The notes: a model not told the origin generated them from the sequence alone. A stretch of DNA of 64,000 bases from Colwellia sp. Arc7-635 (GCF_003971255.1 NZ_CP034660.1:186001-250000), one strand, 5' to 3'; counted from the first letter of the stretch, positions 26,326 to 35,630 are shown. Numbers and translations are program-made.

Positions 26326-26339
26326 TTGACCCAGATCAA
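26326..26339 (+). promoter_or_regulatory. FNR/ANR-like box before coxB
   Basis: TTGACCCAGATCAA differs from TTGAT-N4-ATCAA at one position. It is 179 bases before the coxB start. Oxygen-dependent control of an aa3 oxidase operon by an FNR-type regulator is plausible, but the site is a prediction. Confidence 0.5.
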
Positions 26340-26517
26340 CTTTTAAGTAATTCTAGACTAGAAAACGTACAAACATAACAATAGGGCGTAATTGATAGCT
26401 GTATAAAAATACGTCACTTAATATAATAATAAATGTATGCGCTAAATAGCTAGTTTTCATTGTGCGATAGTGATCAAATTGTGCTATTTAGCCTTAAAAG
26501 GGTGAAGGAGATGTCGA

Positions 26518-28080
26518 GTGAAAAGACGTAACCTAGGTTTGTTGTTACTGGGAGGAATGCTGTCTAGTTCGGCTTGGGCTGATATGGCACTGAACTTGAC
26601 CAAGGGTGTGACGGAAGTAAGCAGAGACGTATATGATTTGCATATGTTGGTGCTCTACATCTGTACTGCTATTGGTGTTGTAGTATTTGGCGCTATGTTT
26701 TGGTCTATGGTGTTTCACCGTAAATCAAAGGGCTTCAAACCCGCAACCTTCCATGAAAGCACGAAAGTTGAAATTCTTTGGACGGCTATTCCTGTCGTTA
26801 TTCTAATCGCTATGGCAGTTCCTGCCACATATACGCTCATCGACATGGAAAATAACGATGATGCGGATATTACCATTCAAGTCACTGGTTCTCAGTGGAA
26901 GTGGCACTATAAATACTTTGACCAAGATCTTGAGTTTTATTCTGTCCTTTCTACACCGCGCGAACAATATGAAAACCAAGATGGTACGTCGGCAGAAAAA
27001 GGCGAACACTACCTACTTGAAGTAGACCGACCTTTAGTTATTCCAACCAATAAAAAAGTTCGTTTTGTTATCACTTCCGATGACGTTATTCATGCTTGGT
27101 GGGTGCCCGCATTTGCGATAAAGCAAGATGCTAATCCAGGTTTCATCAATGAGTCATGGACTAAGGTTGATAAACCCGGTGTTTACCGTGGTCAATGTGC
27201 TGAGCTGTGTGGTAAAGATCACGGGTTTATGCCGATTGTTGTGGAAGTAAAAACTGAAGAAAATTATGCCATATGGCTTGATGATCAGAAAAAAATGCAG
27301 GCTAACGCAGCTGCGGCTGAAGCGGCGTCATTAAATGCTTCAGTACCACTTGAAGAGCTCATGCAGTTAGGTGAAACAACTTACACAGCTTATTGTGCGG
27401 CTTGTCATCAAGTTAGTGGCCAAGGTTTACCACCTGCATTTCCGGCACTTAAAGGTAGCGCTATAGCGACTACCGGACCTGCCAGTGAACATATTAATGT
27501 TGTATTTAATGGTCGAGCGGGTACCGGTATGCAAGGTTATGGTAAGCAGTTAACTTTAAAAGAAATTGCTGCGGTTGTGACTTACGAGCGTAATGCTTGG
27601 GGTAACAATACGGGCGATGCTGTGCAAGCAGCAGATGTAAATGCTGCTACAAGCGGGGCTGCTGCAAGTGTTGCCGATACGGCTGAAAAAGTGGTTGAAA
27701 ATGTTAAAACTGCTGTCGCAGAAAAGGCTGCTGAAGTGATGCCTGCGGAAGATTTATCTAAGGTTTATAGCAAAGATGAATTGATGACTATGGGTGAAAA
27801 AGTCTACATGACAGCCTGTGTGGCTTGTCATCAAGCGAGTGGTCAAGGAATGGCACCGGTGTTCCCGGCTTTAAAAGGCAGTGCTATTGCCACAGGTGAT
27901 ATAGCTGTACATGTCGATATGGTGCTTAACGGCAGCAAGAAAAATCCAGCGATGGCGGCATTTGGCGGCCAATTAACGAAAACGCAAATTGCTGCGGTAG
28001 TCACTTATGAGCGTAACGCTTGGGGTAACAACACCGGTGATTTAGTCCAGCCAGCAGATGTTGCTGCTAGTGCGAAGTAG
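26518..28080 (+). CDS. coxB: cytochrome c oxidase subunit II with two fused cytochrome c domains
   Basis: A 520-residue protein. The GTG start is set by AAGGAG seven bases before it; the ATG at 26511 is out of frame. A signal peptide (about 1-21, ending AWA) and two membrane helices (about 40-62 and 85-105) precede the CuA domain. Its ligands are C227, C231, H235 and M238 in CAELCGKDHGFM. Two class I cytochrome c domains follow, with CAACH at C293 and CVACH at C434. Each ends in TYERNAWGNNTGD, so they are a tandem duplication joined by an Ala-rich linker. It takes electrons into the CuA centre of the aa3-type oxidase. Confidence 0.95.
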   Translation: MKRRNLGLLLLGGMLSSSAWADMALNLTKGVTEVSRDVYDLHMLVLYICTAIGVVVFGAMFWSMVFHRKSKGFKPATFHESTKVEILWTAIPVVILIAMAVPATYTLIDMENNDDADITIQVTGSQWKWHYKYFDQDLEFYSVLSTPREQYENQDGTSAEKGEHYLLEVDRPLVIPTNKKVRFVITSDDVIHAWWVPAFAIKQDANPGFINESWTKVDKPGVYRGQCAELCGKDHGFMPIVVEVKTEENYAIWLDDQKKMQANAAAAEAASLNASVPLEELMQLGETTYTAYCAACHQVSGQGLPPAFPALKGSAIATTGPASEHINVVFNGRAGTGMQGYGKQLTLKEIAAVVTYERNAWGNNTGDAVQAADVNAATSGAAASVADTAEKVVENVKTAVAEKAAEVMPAEDLSKVYSKDELMTMGEKVYMTACVACHQASGQGMAPVFPALKGSAIATGDIAVHVDMVLNGSKKNPAMAAFGGQLTKTQIAAVVTYERNAWGNNTGDLVQPADVAASAK

Positions 28081-28092
28081 GGAGGCGTTATA

Positions 28093-29697
28093 ATGACTAC
28101 AGATGTAATTAATGATCAATCCGAACATGATTCACACGACGGTGATCACCACGATCATAAAATGACTGGCCTTAAACGCTGGTTGTATACCACTAACCAT
28201 AAAGATATCGGCTCGATGTACTTATGGTTCTCATTTATCATGTTTTTGACTGGCGGCGCTATGGCGCTGGTTATCCGTGCAGAACTATTTCAGCCGGGAC
28301 TACAAATAGTTGAACCTGATTTCTTTAACCAAATGACCACCGTACATGGTTTGATCATGGTTTTTGGCGCGATAATGCCAGCCTTTACTGGTTTGGCTAA
28401 CTGGATGTTGCCTATGATGGTAGGTGCGCCAGATATGGCGCTACCACGTTTGAATAACTGGAGCTTTTGGATACTACCTTTTGCTTTTGCTATTCTTCTG
28501 TCATCTTTCTTTATGGAAAGTGGCGCACCAAATTTTGGTTGGACATTCTACGCACCACTATCAACAACCTACAGTAACGGTAGTACAGCATTTTTTGTTT
28601 TTGCTGTTCATATCATGGGTATCTCGTCAATTATGGGCGCTATTAATATTGTAGTGACCATTATGAATATGCGTGCTCCAGGTATGACCTATATGAAAAT
28701 GCCATTGTTTGTTTGGACATTTTTTATTACGGCATACTTGTTAATCGCGGTGATGCCGGTGCTCGCGGGTACCGTTACTATGGTGTTAACTGATACTTAC
28801 TTTGGTACGAGTTTCTTTGACGCTGCCGGTGGTGGTGACCCAGTAATGTTCCAGCATATTTTCTGGTTCTTTGGTCATCCTGAAGTGTACATCATGATTT
28901 TGCCAGCGTTTGGTATCGTATCTACTACCATTCCAGCGTTTTCTCGTAAAAAGCTCTTTGGTTATAGCTCAATGGTTTACGCAACTGCATCAATTGCTTT
29001 CTTGTCGTTCATTGTTTGGGCTCACCATATGTTTACCACCGGTATGCCGTTATTTGGTGAACTGTTCTTTATGTATTGCACCATGTTAATTGCGGTGCCG
29101 ACAGGTGTGAAAGTCTTTAACTGGGCAGCAACTATGTGGCGTGGCTCGATTAGTTTCGAAACCCCAATGTTGTTTTCTATTGCCTTCGTTATTTTGTTCA
29201 CTATTGGTGGTTTCTCTGGCTTGATGCTAGCAATGACCCCGGTTGATTTTCAATATCACGACACTTACTTTGTTGTAGCTCACTTTCACTATGTTTTAGT
29301 GACAGGAGCATTGTTCTCTATTTTTGCTGGCGCTTATTATTGGTTACCAAAATGGACGGGATACATGTACAACGACACCTTAAGCAAGTGGCATTTTTGG
29401 TGTTCATTAGTTTCAGTGAACTTATTGTTCTTCCCAATGCATTTCTTAGGATTAGCCGGTATGCCGCGTCGTATTCCTGATTATGCTTTACAGTTTGCTG
29501 ATTTTAACAAGTGGGTCAGTATTGGTGGTTTTGCCTTTGGTATTTCACAATTAATTTTCTTGGTGCTAGTCATCAAGTGTATTAGGGGTGGAGAAAAAGC
29601 ACCGATGAAACCTTGGGATGGAGCTGAAGGCCTAGAGTGGACAGTGCCTAGCCCTGCGCCATACCATACCTTTACCACACCGCCAAAAATTGATTAA
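28093..29697 (+). CDS. coxA: cytochrome c oxidase subunit I
   Basis: A 534-residue heme-copper oxidase catalytic subunit with twelve membrane helices. It has the binuclear-centre motifs WFFGHPEVYIMILPAFG (His cross-linked to Tyr), AHHMF (two CuB His) and VVAHFHYVLVTGA (heme ligands). The Glu of the D channel appears within HPEVY, as in type A oxidases. The N-terminus is His-rich (HDSHDGDHHDHK), a possible copper-binding tail. GGAGG lies seven bases before the ATG and the gene follows coxB by 12 bases. It carries heme a, heme a3 and CuB, and reduces oxygen to water while pumping protons. Confidence 0.97.
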   Translation: MTTDVINDQSEHDSHDGDHHDHKMTGLKRWLYTTNHKDIGSMYLWFSFIMFLTGGAMALVIRAELFQPGLQIVEPDFFNQMTTVHGLIMVFGAIMPAFTGLANWMLPMMVGAPDMALPRLNNWSFWILPFAFAILLSSFFMESGAPNFGWTFYAPLSTTYSNGSTAFFVFAVHIMGISSIMGAINIVVTIMNMRAPGMTYMKMPLFVWTFFITAYLLIAVMPVLAGTVTMVLTDTYFGTSFFDAAGGGDPVMFQHIFWFFGHPEVYIMILPAFGIVSTTIPAFSRKKLFGYSSMVYATASIAFLSFIVWAHHMFTTGMPLFGELFFMYCTMLIAVPTGVKVFNWAATMWRGSISFETPMLFSIAFVILFTIGGFSGLMLAMTPVDFQYHDTYFVVAHFHYVLVTGALFSIFAGAYYWLPKWTGYMYNDTLSKWHFWCSLVSVNLLFFPMHFLGLAGMPRRIPDYALQFADFNKWVSIGGFAFGISQLIFLVLVIKCIRGGEKAPMKPWDGAEGLEWTVPSPAPYHTFTTPPKID

Positions 29698-29708
29698 TTG
29701 GAGCTAAA

Positions 29709-30293
29709 ATGACTAACGGTGAATCGCAAGATAAGTTGTCGAAACAAGCAAAATCAAAAGTGCATGATGCCTCAGTGAAAAAAACAGTTAAAAAGCTGAT
29801 GTTAATTGTGTTTGGTATGTTTGGTTTTGGTTTTGCGATGGTGCCGTTATATGACGTGTTTTGTGATATCACTGGCTTAAATGGAAAAACCTCTAACGTT
29901 GCGGCAAGTTATAACGCTGCAACGATAGATACCAAGCGTACAATTACAGTGCAATTTTTGACTCGAACTGCTAAAGGAATTCCTTGGAAATTTGAGCCCA
30001 TGATTAATGAAGTAAAAGTACATCCTGGTGAGCGAAAAACCGTTAAATTTTATGCCAAAAATGAATCTGTAAGCGATATTGTCGGGCAAGCAGTACCGTC
30101 AGTATCACCGGGACGAGCAGCTGTTTATTTTCAAAAAATAGAATGTTTTTGTTTTAATAGTCAGCCGTTAAAAGCCAGTGAAGATGTTGAAATGGGTTTA
30201 CAATTTTATGTTGATTTAGACATACCCGATGATGTTTCTACTATCACGCTTTCTTACACCTTATACGATATTACAAGCTCAGTTGATTCTTAA
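29709..30293 (+). CDS. ctaG: cytochrome c oxidase assembly protein Cox11/CtaG
   Basis: A 194-residue protein with one membrane helix near residues 28-50 and a periplasmic immunoglobulin-like domain. The family motif VPLYDVFCDITGLNG follows the helix, and CFCFNSQPL carries the copper-binding Cys pair. It delivers copper to the CuB site of subunit I. It sits 11 bases after coxA, in the position usual for proteobacterial oxidase operons. An eight-base-pair hairpin overlaps its stop codon. Confidence 0.93.
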   Translation: MTNGESQDKLSKQAKSKVHDASVKKTVKKLMLIVFGMFGFGFAMVPLYDVFCDITGLNGKTSNVAASYNAATIDTKRTITVQFLTRTAKGIPWKFEPMINEVKVHPGERKTVKFYAKNESVSDIVGQAVPSVSPGRAAVYFQKIECFCFNSQPLKASEDVEMGLQFYVDLDIPDDVSTITLSYTLYDITSSVDS

Positions 30294-30308
30294 GTGCTTA
30301 GCACTTAA
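30290..30308 (+). repeat. hairpin between cox11 and coxC
   Basis: TTAAGTGC and GCACTTAA are perfect complements around TTA. The cox11 stop codon lies in the first arm, and the coxC ribosome binding site (GAGGGGA) begins three bases after the second. It has no T-run. It could be a processing or stability element or tune coxC translation. Confidence 0.6.
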
Positions 30309-30323
30309 ATGAGGGGAACAACA

Positions 30324-31208
30324 ATGACAACGAAAGAATACGAAAATTATTACGTACCAGCGCAAAGCAAATGGCCAATTATTGGTGCTATTGCACTGTT
30401 TTTAATTGCGGTTGGTGCCGCTAATTATGTTTCAAATTTGAATAACCCTGAAGCCGCCGGTGGTGGTTGGATTTTATTGGCCGGTATAGCGCTGATTATT
30501 TATATGGTATTTGGTTGGTTTAACAATGTTATTACTGAGTCAATGTCAGGAAAATATAGTCATCAAATGGATAATTCATTCCGCCAAGGCATGAGTTGGT
30601 TTATTTTTTCAGAAGTGATGTTTTTTGCCGCGTTTTTTGGCGCATTGCTTTACGCCCGTACCTTTTCAGTACCTTGGTTAGGTGGTGCCGGTAATAATGC
30701 CGCGACTGCCGCGATATTATGGCCTGAATTTACAGCGACTTGGCCATTGATTAAAACCCCAGATGGCACTGAAACTACGGCGATGGGTTGGTATGGCTTA
30801 CCACTTATAAACACTATTTTATTATTAACATCGTCAATCACAGCCCATTTTGCTCATGTTTCATTAGAGCAAGGAAAACGTGGTTTATTGAAGTTTTGGC
30901 TAGGACTTACCGTAGTATTGGGTATCGTGTTTTTGTATTGCCAAGGCTTAGAATATGCCCATGGTTATGCTAATGAAATGAAGCTGTATCTGGATAGTGG
31001 AATTTATGGCAACACCTTTTATTTGCTGACAGGCTTTCACGGCATGCATGTAACCTTAGGGACTATTATGCTGTTGGTGATGCTTATTCGGGTATTTAAA
31101 GGTCACTTTACGCCGGATAACCATTTTGCATTTCAAGCCGCGAGTTGGTACTGGCATTTTGTTGATGTGGTATGGGTAATACTGTTTGTTTTTGTCTACA
31201 TTATTTAA
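30324..31208 (+). CDS. coxC: cytochrome c oxidase subunit III
   Basis: A 294-residue integral membrane protein with seven helices. It contains the family features FFAAFFGALLYAR, HFAHVSLEQGKRG, FYLLTGFHGMHVTLGT and the C-terminal WHFVDVVWVILF. I take ATG 30324 because GAGGGGA lies just before it; the ATG at 30309 would put this site inside the gene. It supports subunit I stability and proton uptake. It is the last structural gene of the operon. Confidence 0.95.
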   Translation: MTTKEYENYYVPAQSKWPIIGAIALFLIAVGAANYVSNLNNPEAAGGGWILLAGIALIIYMVFGWFNNVITESMSGKYSHQMDNSFRQGMSWFIFSEVMFFAAFFGALLYARTFSVPWLGGAGNNAATAAILWPEFTATWPLIKTPDGTETTAMGWYGLPLINTILLLTSSITAHFAHVSLEQGKRGLLKFWLGLTVVLGIVFLYCQGLEYAHGYANEMKLYLDSGIYGNTFYLLTGFHGMHVTLGTIMLLVMLIRVFKGHFTPDNHFAFQAASWYWHFVDVVWVILFVFVYII

Positions 31209-31278
31209 AGTTTTATGCGCATTTACTGAAGCTAAAATTTTAAGCTGCGAGTTTGGTAGAACAAGATGATAGAGCGGT

Positions 31279-31318
31279 AGGAAGTGCTTGTTGATTTCAT
31301 TATTATTCAGCACTTCCT
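31279..31318. repeat. inverted repeat between coxC and the DUF2909 gene
   Basis: AGGAAGTGCT (31279-31288) and AGCACTTCCT (31309-31318) are perfect complements with a 20-base loop. It lies between convergent genes, so it probably helps end transcription, although a T-run is missing. Confidence 0.5.
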
Positions 31319-31331
31319 GTTAACAACTTTA

Positions 31332-31541
31332 TTATAACGGGCTTGGGTTAGGCGTAATAACACCGGTGAGAATACCCAGTAAAAGTAATAGTACGAGCAG
31401 CACAGAGGTTATTACTCGTCGACCTATAAATTTTGACATCGGTGGCTTGTTCGGATCATTTTTGTTCATTGTAAACAAGGCTCTAAAAAGGTTGTAAACC
31501 ATAAAGGCTAACAAGCCGACAACAATAATTTTAATTAACAC
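31332..31541 (-). CDS. DUF2909 family small membrane protein
   Basis: A 69-residue protein with two membrane helices (about 3-24 and 46-64) and a short polar loop MNKNDPNKPP between them, the DUF2909 pattern. It is encoded against the direction of the oxidase genes, between coxC and surf1, where this family is commonly found. Its function is unknown. A link to oxidase assembly is suggested only by the location. Confidence 0.75.
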   Translation of the reverse strand: MLIKIIVVGLLAFMVYNLFRALFTMNKNDPNKPPMSKFIGRRVITSVLLVLLLLLGILTGVITPNPSPL

Positions 31542-31602
31542 AGCATTCTCTCTTTTATAGTTTATTTTAGTGAGTTATCAGTTAGTCAATATGCGGTAGC
31601 CT

Positions 31603-32355
31603 ATGAATTGTGCATCACTTAAGTATCAGTTAAAGCAACTTAATTGGCTGATAGTTATCTTTACCTTGCTAGTATTTTTGTTATTAATCAAGCTCGGATT
31701 TTGGCAAGTTGACCGAGCCCTTGAAAAAGAACAACGCCAAGAGCGCATTAGCGAATTAAGCCAGCGCGAAGCTTTATCTTTAGAACAAGTATTAGCGCTT
31801 AATGGCATGCAAGACGGTATTAACGATTTACCTATTCAGTTATCAGGTACTTTTAATGGTGATAAGGTTTTTCTACTGGATAATCAGCCAAATAAAGGAC
31901 GCTTGGGTTATCGTGTTTACCAAATTATTACGCATGAAAGCGATGCGGTTTTGGTCAATCTAGGTTGGGTGCAAGGTTCAATCGATCGAAATATACTACC
32001 AGAAATTGTACCTATTGTTGGGCAACATACTATCAGAGGGCATGTCAGAGAAATTGAGGTTGGAATTCAATTACAGGCGCAAAATTTAACAAATTCAACA
32101 TGGCCGTTAAGGGTGCAGCAAATTGAATTAGATAAGTTTTCGCAACTAATTGGCAAGAAACTATTGCCCTTTGTTGTCTACTTAGATAAAAAAGAGACTA
32201 TTGGTTATAAAAAGAACTGGCAGCCGATTGTGATGCCACCAGAAAAACATCGAGCATATGCTTTTCAATGGTTCAGTTTAGCCTTAGCTTGGATAAGTCT
32301 GATGATATGGGCGGCAATGAAAATGAGCAAAAAAACTGACGATAATCATAAATAA
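31603..32355 (+). CDS. SURF1 family oxidase assembly protein
   Basis: A 250-residue protein with membrane helices at both ends (about 15-33 and 222-240) and a periplasmic domain between. SURF1 signatures are FWQVDRALEKE near the first helix, LDNQPNKGRLGYRV, VLVNLGWVQGS and the C-terminal HRAYAFQWFSLALAW. SURF1 proteins help insert heme a into subunit I. It starts the second part of the oxidase locus, with the heme A synthesis genes following. Confidence 0.9.
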   Translation: MNCASLKYQLKQLNWLIVIFTLLVFLLLIKLGFWQVDRALEKEQRQERISELSQREALSLEQVLALNGMQDGINDLPIQLSGTFNGDKVFLLDNQPNKGRLGYRVYQIITHESDAVLVNLGWVQGSIDRNILPEIVPIVGQHTIRGHVREIEVGIQLQAQNLTNSTWPLRVQQIELDKFSQLIGKKLLPFVVYLDKKETIGYKKNWQPIVMPPEKHRAYAFQWFSLALAWISLMIWAAMKMSKKTDDNHK

Positions 32356-32410
32356 TTAAAACGTAAGAAAAATACCGAAACCGAATAATAAGAATAAAAG
32401 GCTGAGTTGT

Positions 32411-32971
32411 ATGAGTTCTTTAGAATTAAATAAATCGCGCCGCAGTATGCTAATTCTCCTAGCGGTATTTATCATTCCCATCGTGTTAGCCAAACTGGCA
32501 TTGCACCAACAGTGGTTCAATTATGGTGTGACTAACCAAGGGCAATTGATCGAAAATGAATTAACCTTAGCTAAACTTGGGCTCAGTGTTGATAAGTTTA
32601 ACCATCAATGGCTGATGTTATATACCATGCCAGCAAGCTGCGACGAGCAATGCGAAAAAACGCTGGTCAGTGTCAATAATACCTATATCGCCCTAGGGAA
32701 AGAAATGCCAAGAGTTAAACCTGTGGCATTAACTCAACAAGACTTAAGTACAGCGCAAGTTGAAAAAATTCAAATTAAAAAATGGCATATTCAAGCCATG
32801 CCAGCATTATCAAAAACTGTTATTGAACAATCACAAGTATTGATTGTTGATCCGTTAGGTAACGTGATTCTTAGTCATGTGCCACCAAAAGATGCTGAAC
32901 AATTACCGGCATTTGGGAAAGCAATACTGGCGGACTTTAAAAAATTACTTAAGTATTCAAGGATTGGCTAA
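32411..32971 (+). CDS. single-pass membrane protein with thioredoxin/Sco-like fold
   Basis: A 186-residue protein with one N-terminal helix (about 12-30) and a periplasmic domain. The line WLMLYTMPASCDEQCEKTL places a C-x3-C motif where Sco and thioredoxin-like proteins have theirs, and VLIVDPLGNVILSH resembles the matching strand. The Sco His ligand is not obvious. Proteins like this are standard between surf1 and ctaA in gammaproteobacterial oxidase clusters and are presumed to act in assembly. The stop codon directly touches the ctaA start. Confidence 0.75.
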   Translation: MSSLELNKSRRSMLILLAVFIIPIVLAKLALHQQWFNYGVTNQGQLIENELTLAKLGLSVDKFNHQWLMLYTMPASCDEQCEKTLVSVNNTYIALGKEMPRVKPVALTQQDLSTAQVEKIQIKKWHIQAMPALSKTVIEQSQVLIVDPLGNVILSHVPPKDAEQLPAFGKAILADFKKLLKYSRIG

Positions 32972-33979
32972 ATGAGAACGCAAAGCTCTTCTGATATCAG
33001 AAAAATTGTTTTTGTCAGTATTTTATTAGCTATTTTAGTTGTGAGTTTAGGCGCTTACACACGTTTAACGCATGCAGGACTTGGCTGTCCTGATTGGCCA
33101 GGTTGTTATGGTTTATTAGATGTGCCTGAAACGAGTGAACAAATAGCGACTGCAGAGCGAGCGTTTCCTGATCGTCCGGTTGAACCACACAAAGCATGGA
33201 ATGAAATGATCCATCGTTATTTTGCTGGTTCACTCGGTTTATTGATTTTACTTATCGCATTAATATCAATAAAACGCCGATCACAAGGTGGCCCTGTGGG
33301 TTTGCCGATATTGATTTTGCTGGTGGTCATTTTTCAAGCCGCACTCGGGATGTGGACAGTCACTATGAAGCTAATGCCGGTTGTAGTGATGGGGCATTTA
33401 TTAGGAGGCTTTACAACGTTATGTTTATTGCTTCTACTGTATTTACGTTTGAGCGATTACCGAGTTCCTGGTGGCGACTTTGCCCTGAAAAAATATGCTA
33501 AATTTGGCGTTGTAGGTATTTTTATTCTAGCCGGACAGATTGGTTTAGGAGGTTGGACTTCCTCTAACTACGCTGCATTAACTTGTACTGAATTACCCAT
33601 TTGCCAGGCAGGGTGGGCAGATCAAATTAACTTTGAACATGCTTTTGATCTTGTGCCACCAGAGAAAGAAAGTTATGAATTTGGTCATCTTGATCATGCT
33701 TCACGGATCACTATTCATGTTATGCACCGTTTTGGCGCGATAGTTACCAGTCTTTACTTACTCTGGTTTGCAGTGAGTATTTTTCGTAAAGCTCAATCAC
33801 CCTTTTTTAAAAATGCGGCACTGAGCCTAGGTTTTATTCTCAGTGTTCAGGTTGGCTTAGGTATAAGTAATGTTTGGTTTTCATTACCACTCAGTGTTGC
33901 TGTCAGCCACAATGTGGTTGCTGCGATGTTAATGATGTCATTGATTTCCATGACATATAGTTTAAAACGTAAAGTTTAG
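32972..33979 (+). CDS. ctaA: heme A synthase
   Basis: A 335-residue COX15/CtaA family protein with eight membrane helices. Motifs include LGAYTRLTHAGLGCPDWPGCYG, with a Cys pair in the first loop and its repeat TSSNYAALTCTELPICQ in the second half. The heme-ligand His residues are in EMIHRYFAGSLG, VMGHLLGG, HVMHRFGA and SHNVVAA. It oxidises the methyl group of heme O to make heme A for subunit I. It begins immediately after the previous stop and is followed by ctaB. Confidence 0.95.
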   Translation: MRTQSSSDIRKIVFVSILLAILVVSLGAYTRLTHAGLGCPDWPGCYGLLDVPETSEQIATAERAFPDRPVEPHKAWNEMIHRYFAGSLGLLILLIALISIKRRSQGGPVGLPILILLVVIFQAALGMWTVTMKLMPVVVMGHLLGGFTTLCLLLLLYLRLSDYRVPGGDFALKKYAKFGVVGIFILAGQIGLGGWTSSNYAALTCTELPICQAGWADQINFEHAFDLVPPEKESYEFGHLDHASRITIHVMHRFGAIVTSLYLLWFAVSIFRKAQSPFFKNAALSLGFILSVQVGLGISNVWFSLPLSVAVSHNVVAAMLMMSLISMTYSLKRKV

Positions 33980-33988
33980 GAGCATATT

Positions 33989-34906
33989 ATGAGTCAAAGT
34001 AACGTAATCGTATCGAGTCATAGCGCACCTAGTACACCTATTTGGCGTGATTATTATGAAATCACCAAACCTCGTGTAGTAGCATTGTTAGTCTTAACTG
34101 CATTAGTGGGTATGTGTTTATCCGTCCCAGGTATTATTCCGTGGCAAGTATTAGTGCCTTCAATGATTGGTATTGGTTTTTTATCTTCTGCCGCTGCGGC
34201 GATTAACCATATTGTTGATGAGCGTATCGATAGTGTTATGGGGCGCACGCATAACCGTCCTTTACCTAACGGTCGATTAACTGCGCGTAGTGCGACCATA
34301 TTTGCCGTGTTGTTGGCTGTAACAGGATTTGTGGTGTTATATGGCTTTGTTAATCCATTAACTGCCTGGCTCACATTGTCGGGGTTAGTGGGTTACAGTT
34401 TTGTTTACACAATGTACTTAAAGCGTGCAACACCACAAAATATCACGATTGGCGGCTTAGCTGGCGCAATTCCTCCTTTATTAGGTTGGACCGCTATGAC
34501 CAATGAAGTGCACCCTAATGCTTTATTATTAGTGCTATTGATTTTTACATGGACCCCGCCACATTTTTGGGCTCTAGCTATTCATCGAAAAGACGAGTAC
34601 GCGAAAGTTAATATTCCTATGTTGCCAGTGACTCACGGAATTGATTTCACTAAAACTCAAATTTTGTTGTACACGGTTTTATTATTTGTCGTGGGGTTAC
34701 TGCCTTATTTAGTTGGTATGAGTAATTGGTTATACTTGATCGGTGCAGTAGTACTCAATTCAGTATTTTTTGCTTATGCATGGAAATTAAAATTTAACGC
34801 AGACGAGAATACAGCCATGGAGACTTTTAAGTTTTCTATTGTTCATTTGATGGCATTATTCATTATTCTCTTACTCGATCATTACTTTTTACCGGTGACA
34901 GGTTAA
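33989..34906 (+). CDS. ctaB: protoheme IX farnesyltransferase (heme O synthase)
   Basis: A 305-residue UbiA-type prenyltransferase with about nine membrane helices. The two Asp-rich motifs are [15 protein letters not shown] and, later, [15 protein letters not shown]; the family stretch [15 protein letters not shown] opens the protein. It adds a farnesyl group to heme B, giving heme O, the substrate of CtaA. GGAGC precedes the ATG. Its stop overlaps the start of the SCO gene by one base (TAATG). Confidence 0.95.
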   Translation: MSQSNVIVSSHSAPSTPIWRDYYEITKPRVVALLVLTALVGMCLSVPGIIPWQVLVPSMIGIGFLSSAAAAINHIVDERIDSVMGRTHNRPLPNGRLTARSATIFAVLLAVTGFVVLYGFVNPLTAWLTLSGLVGYSFVYTMYLKRATPQNITIGGLAGAIPPLLGWTAMTNEVHPNALLLVLLIFTWTPPHFWALAIHRKDEYAKVNIPMLPVTHGIDFTKTQILLYTVLLFVVGLLPYLVGMSNWLYLIGAVVLNSVFFAYAWKLKFNADENTAMETFKFSIVHLMALFIILLLDHYFLPVTG

Positions 34907-35568
34907 TGAATAAAATTATTACGCTAATAGTAGCGTTAGGGGCATTGGCTGCGGGCGTTATGCTGTTTGGTCAAGTAAATAAACAATCGCCTGTCGAATT
35001 TGCTTTGCATTATCAACAAGCACGAGAAATTAATAATTTTGAATTAACCGATCATCTTGGCGAAAAATTTAATAACGAATCATTAAAAGGGCAGTGGAGC
35101 TGGGTGTTTTTTGGTTACACGTCATGCCCTGATGTTTGTCCGACCACACTTCAAGAAATGAACTTTATTTATGACGACTTAAAGGCGATAGCGACTAATA
35201 GCCAAGTGCTTTTGGTCTCTGTTGACCCTAAACGTGATACACAGGACAAGTTAGCAAGCTACATCGGTTATTTTAATCCTGAATTTAAGGCTCTGTATGG
35301 TGATCATGGAATGTTGTTTCCTTTCGCTCGTAATTTAGGTTTGATGTACGCGATTACTGAACCAGAGCAAAGCGATGATGAAAATAACCCGAGCGATAAT
35401 GTGCAAAGTTATTTGGTTGATCATAGTGCATCATTGGTATTAATTAATCCGGCAGGTAAGGTAGAAGCTATTTTTAAGCCTAAGCAAGCATTAGGGGTAG
35501 TACCGGTGATTGAGGGTGATAAACTGGTCAGCGATTTTGATAAAATTGTTAAGCTTTATAATAACTAA
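34906..35568 (+). CDS. SCO family copper chaperone
   Basis: A 220-residue protein with an N-terminal membrane anchor (about 4-22) and a thioredoxin-like domain. It carries the copper site FFGYTSCPDVCPTT (Cys pair C-x3-C) and the distant His in VDHSASLVLI. SCO proteins load the CuA centre of subunit II. It ends the oxidase assembly run. A hairpin follows at 35583-35622. Confidence 0.92.
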   Translation: MNKIITLIVALGALAAGVMLFGQVNKQSPVEFALHYQQAREINNFELTDHLGEKFNNESLKGQWSWVFFGYTSCPDVCPTTLQEMNFIYDDLKAIATNSQVLLVSVDPKRDTQDKLASYIGYFNPEFKALYGDHGMLFPFARNLGLMYAITEPEQSDDENNPSDNVQSYLVDHSASLVLINPAGKVEAIFKPKQALGVVPVIEGDKLVSDFDKIVKLYNN

Positions 35569-35582
35569 ACCCAGTGATTAAC

Positions 35583-35630
35583 GAGATAAGTATTACTGCT
35601 TTTATTTCTTTAGCCTTATCTCTTCATTTT
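35583..35630 (+). terminator. probable terminator of the oxidase assembly genes
   Basis: GAGATAAG (35583-35590) pairs perfectly with CTTATCTC (35615-35622) across a T-rich loop, followed by TTCATTTT. A further TTATCTCG near 35650 could compete for the first arm. Confidence 0.5.

Larger units (their letters stand above)
25796..26517. other. long AT-rich leader region before the cytochrome oxidase operon
   Basis: About 720 bases without a convincing gene. It contains one Fur-like box (26104-26122) and one FNR/ANR-like box (26326-26339), listed separately. I looked for a RyhB-like small RNA behind the Fur-like box and found only a weak ACCCT/AGGGT hairpin with a T-run near 26237-26275, which is not enough for a call. 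Confidence 0.5.

Noticed and set aside
31056-31313. An 85-codon minus-strand frame over the end of coxC
   Set aside because: It overlaps conserved coxC sequence, has no ribosome binding site and shows no family signature.
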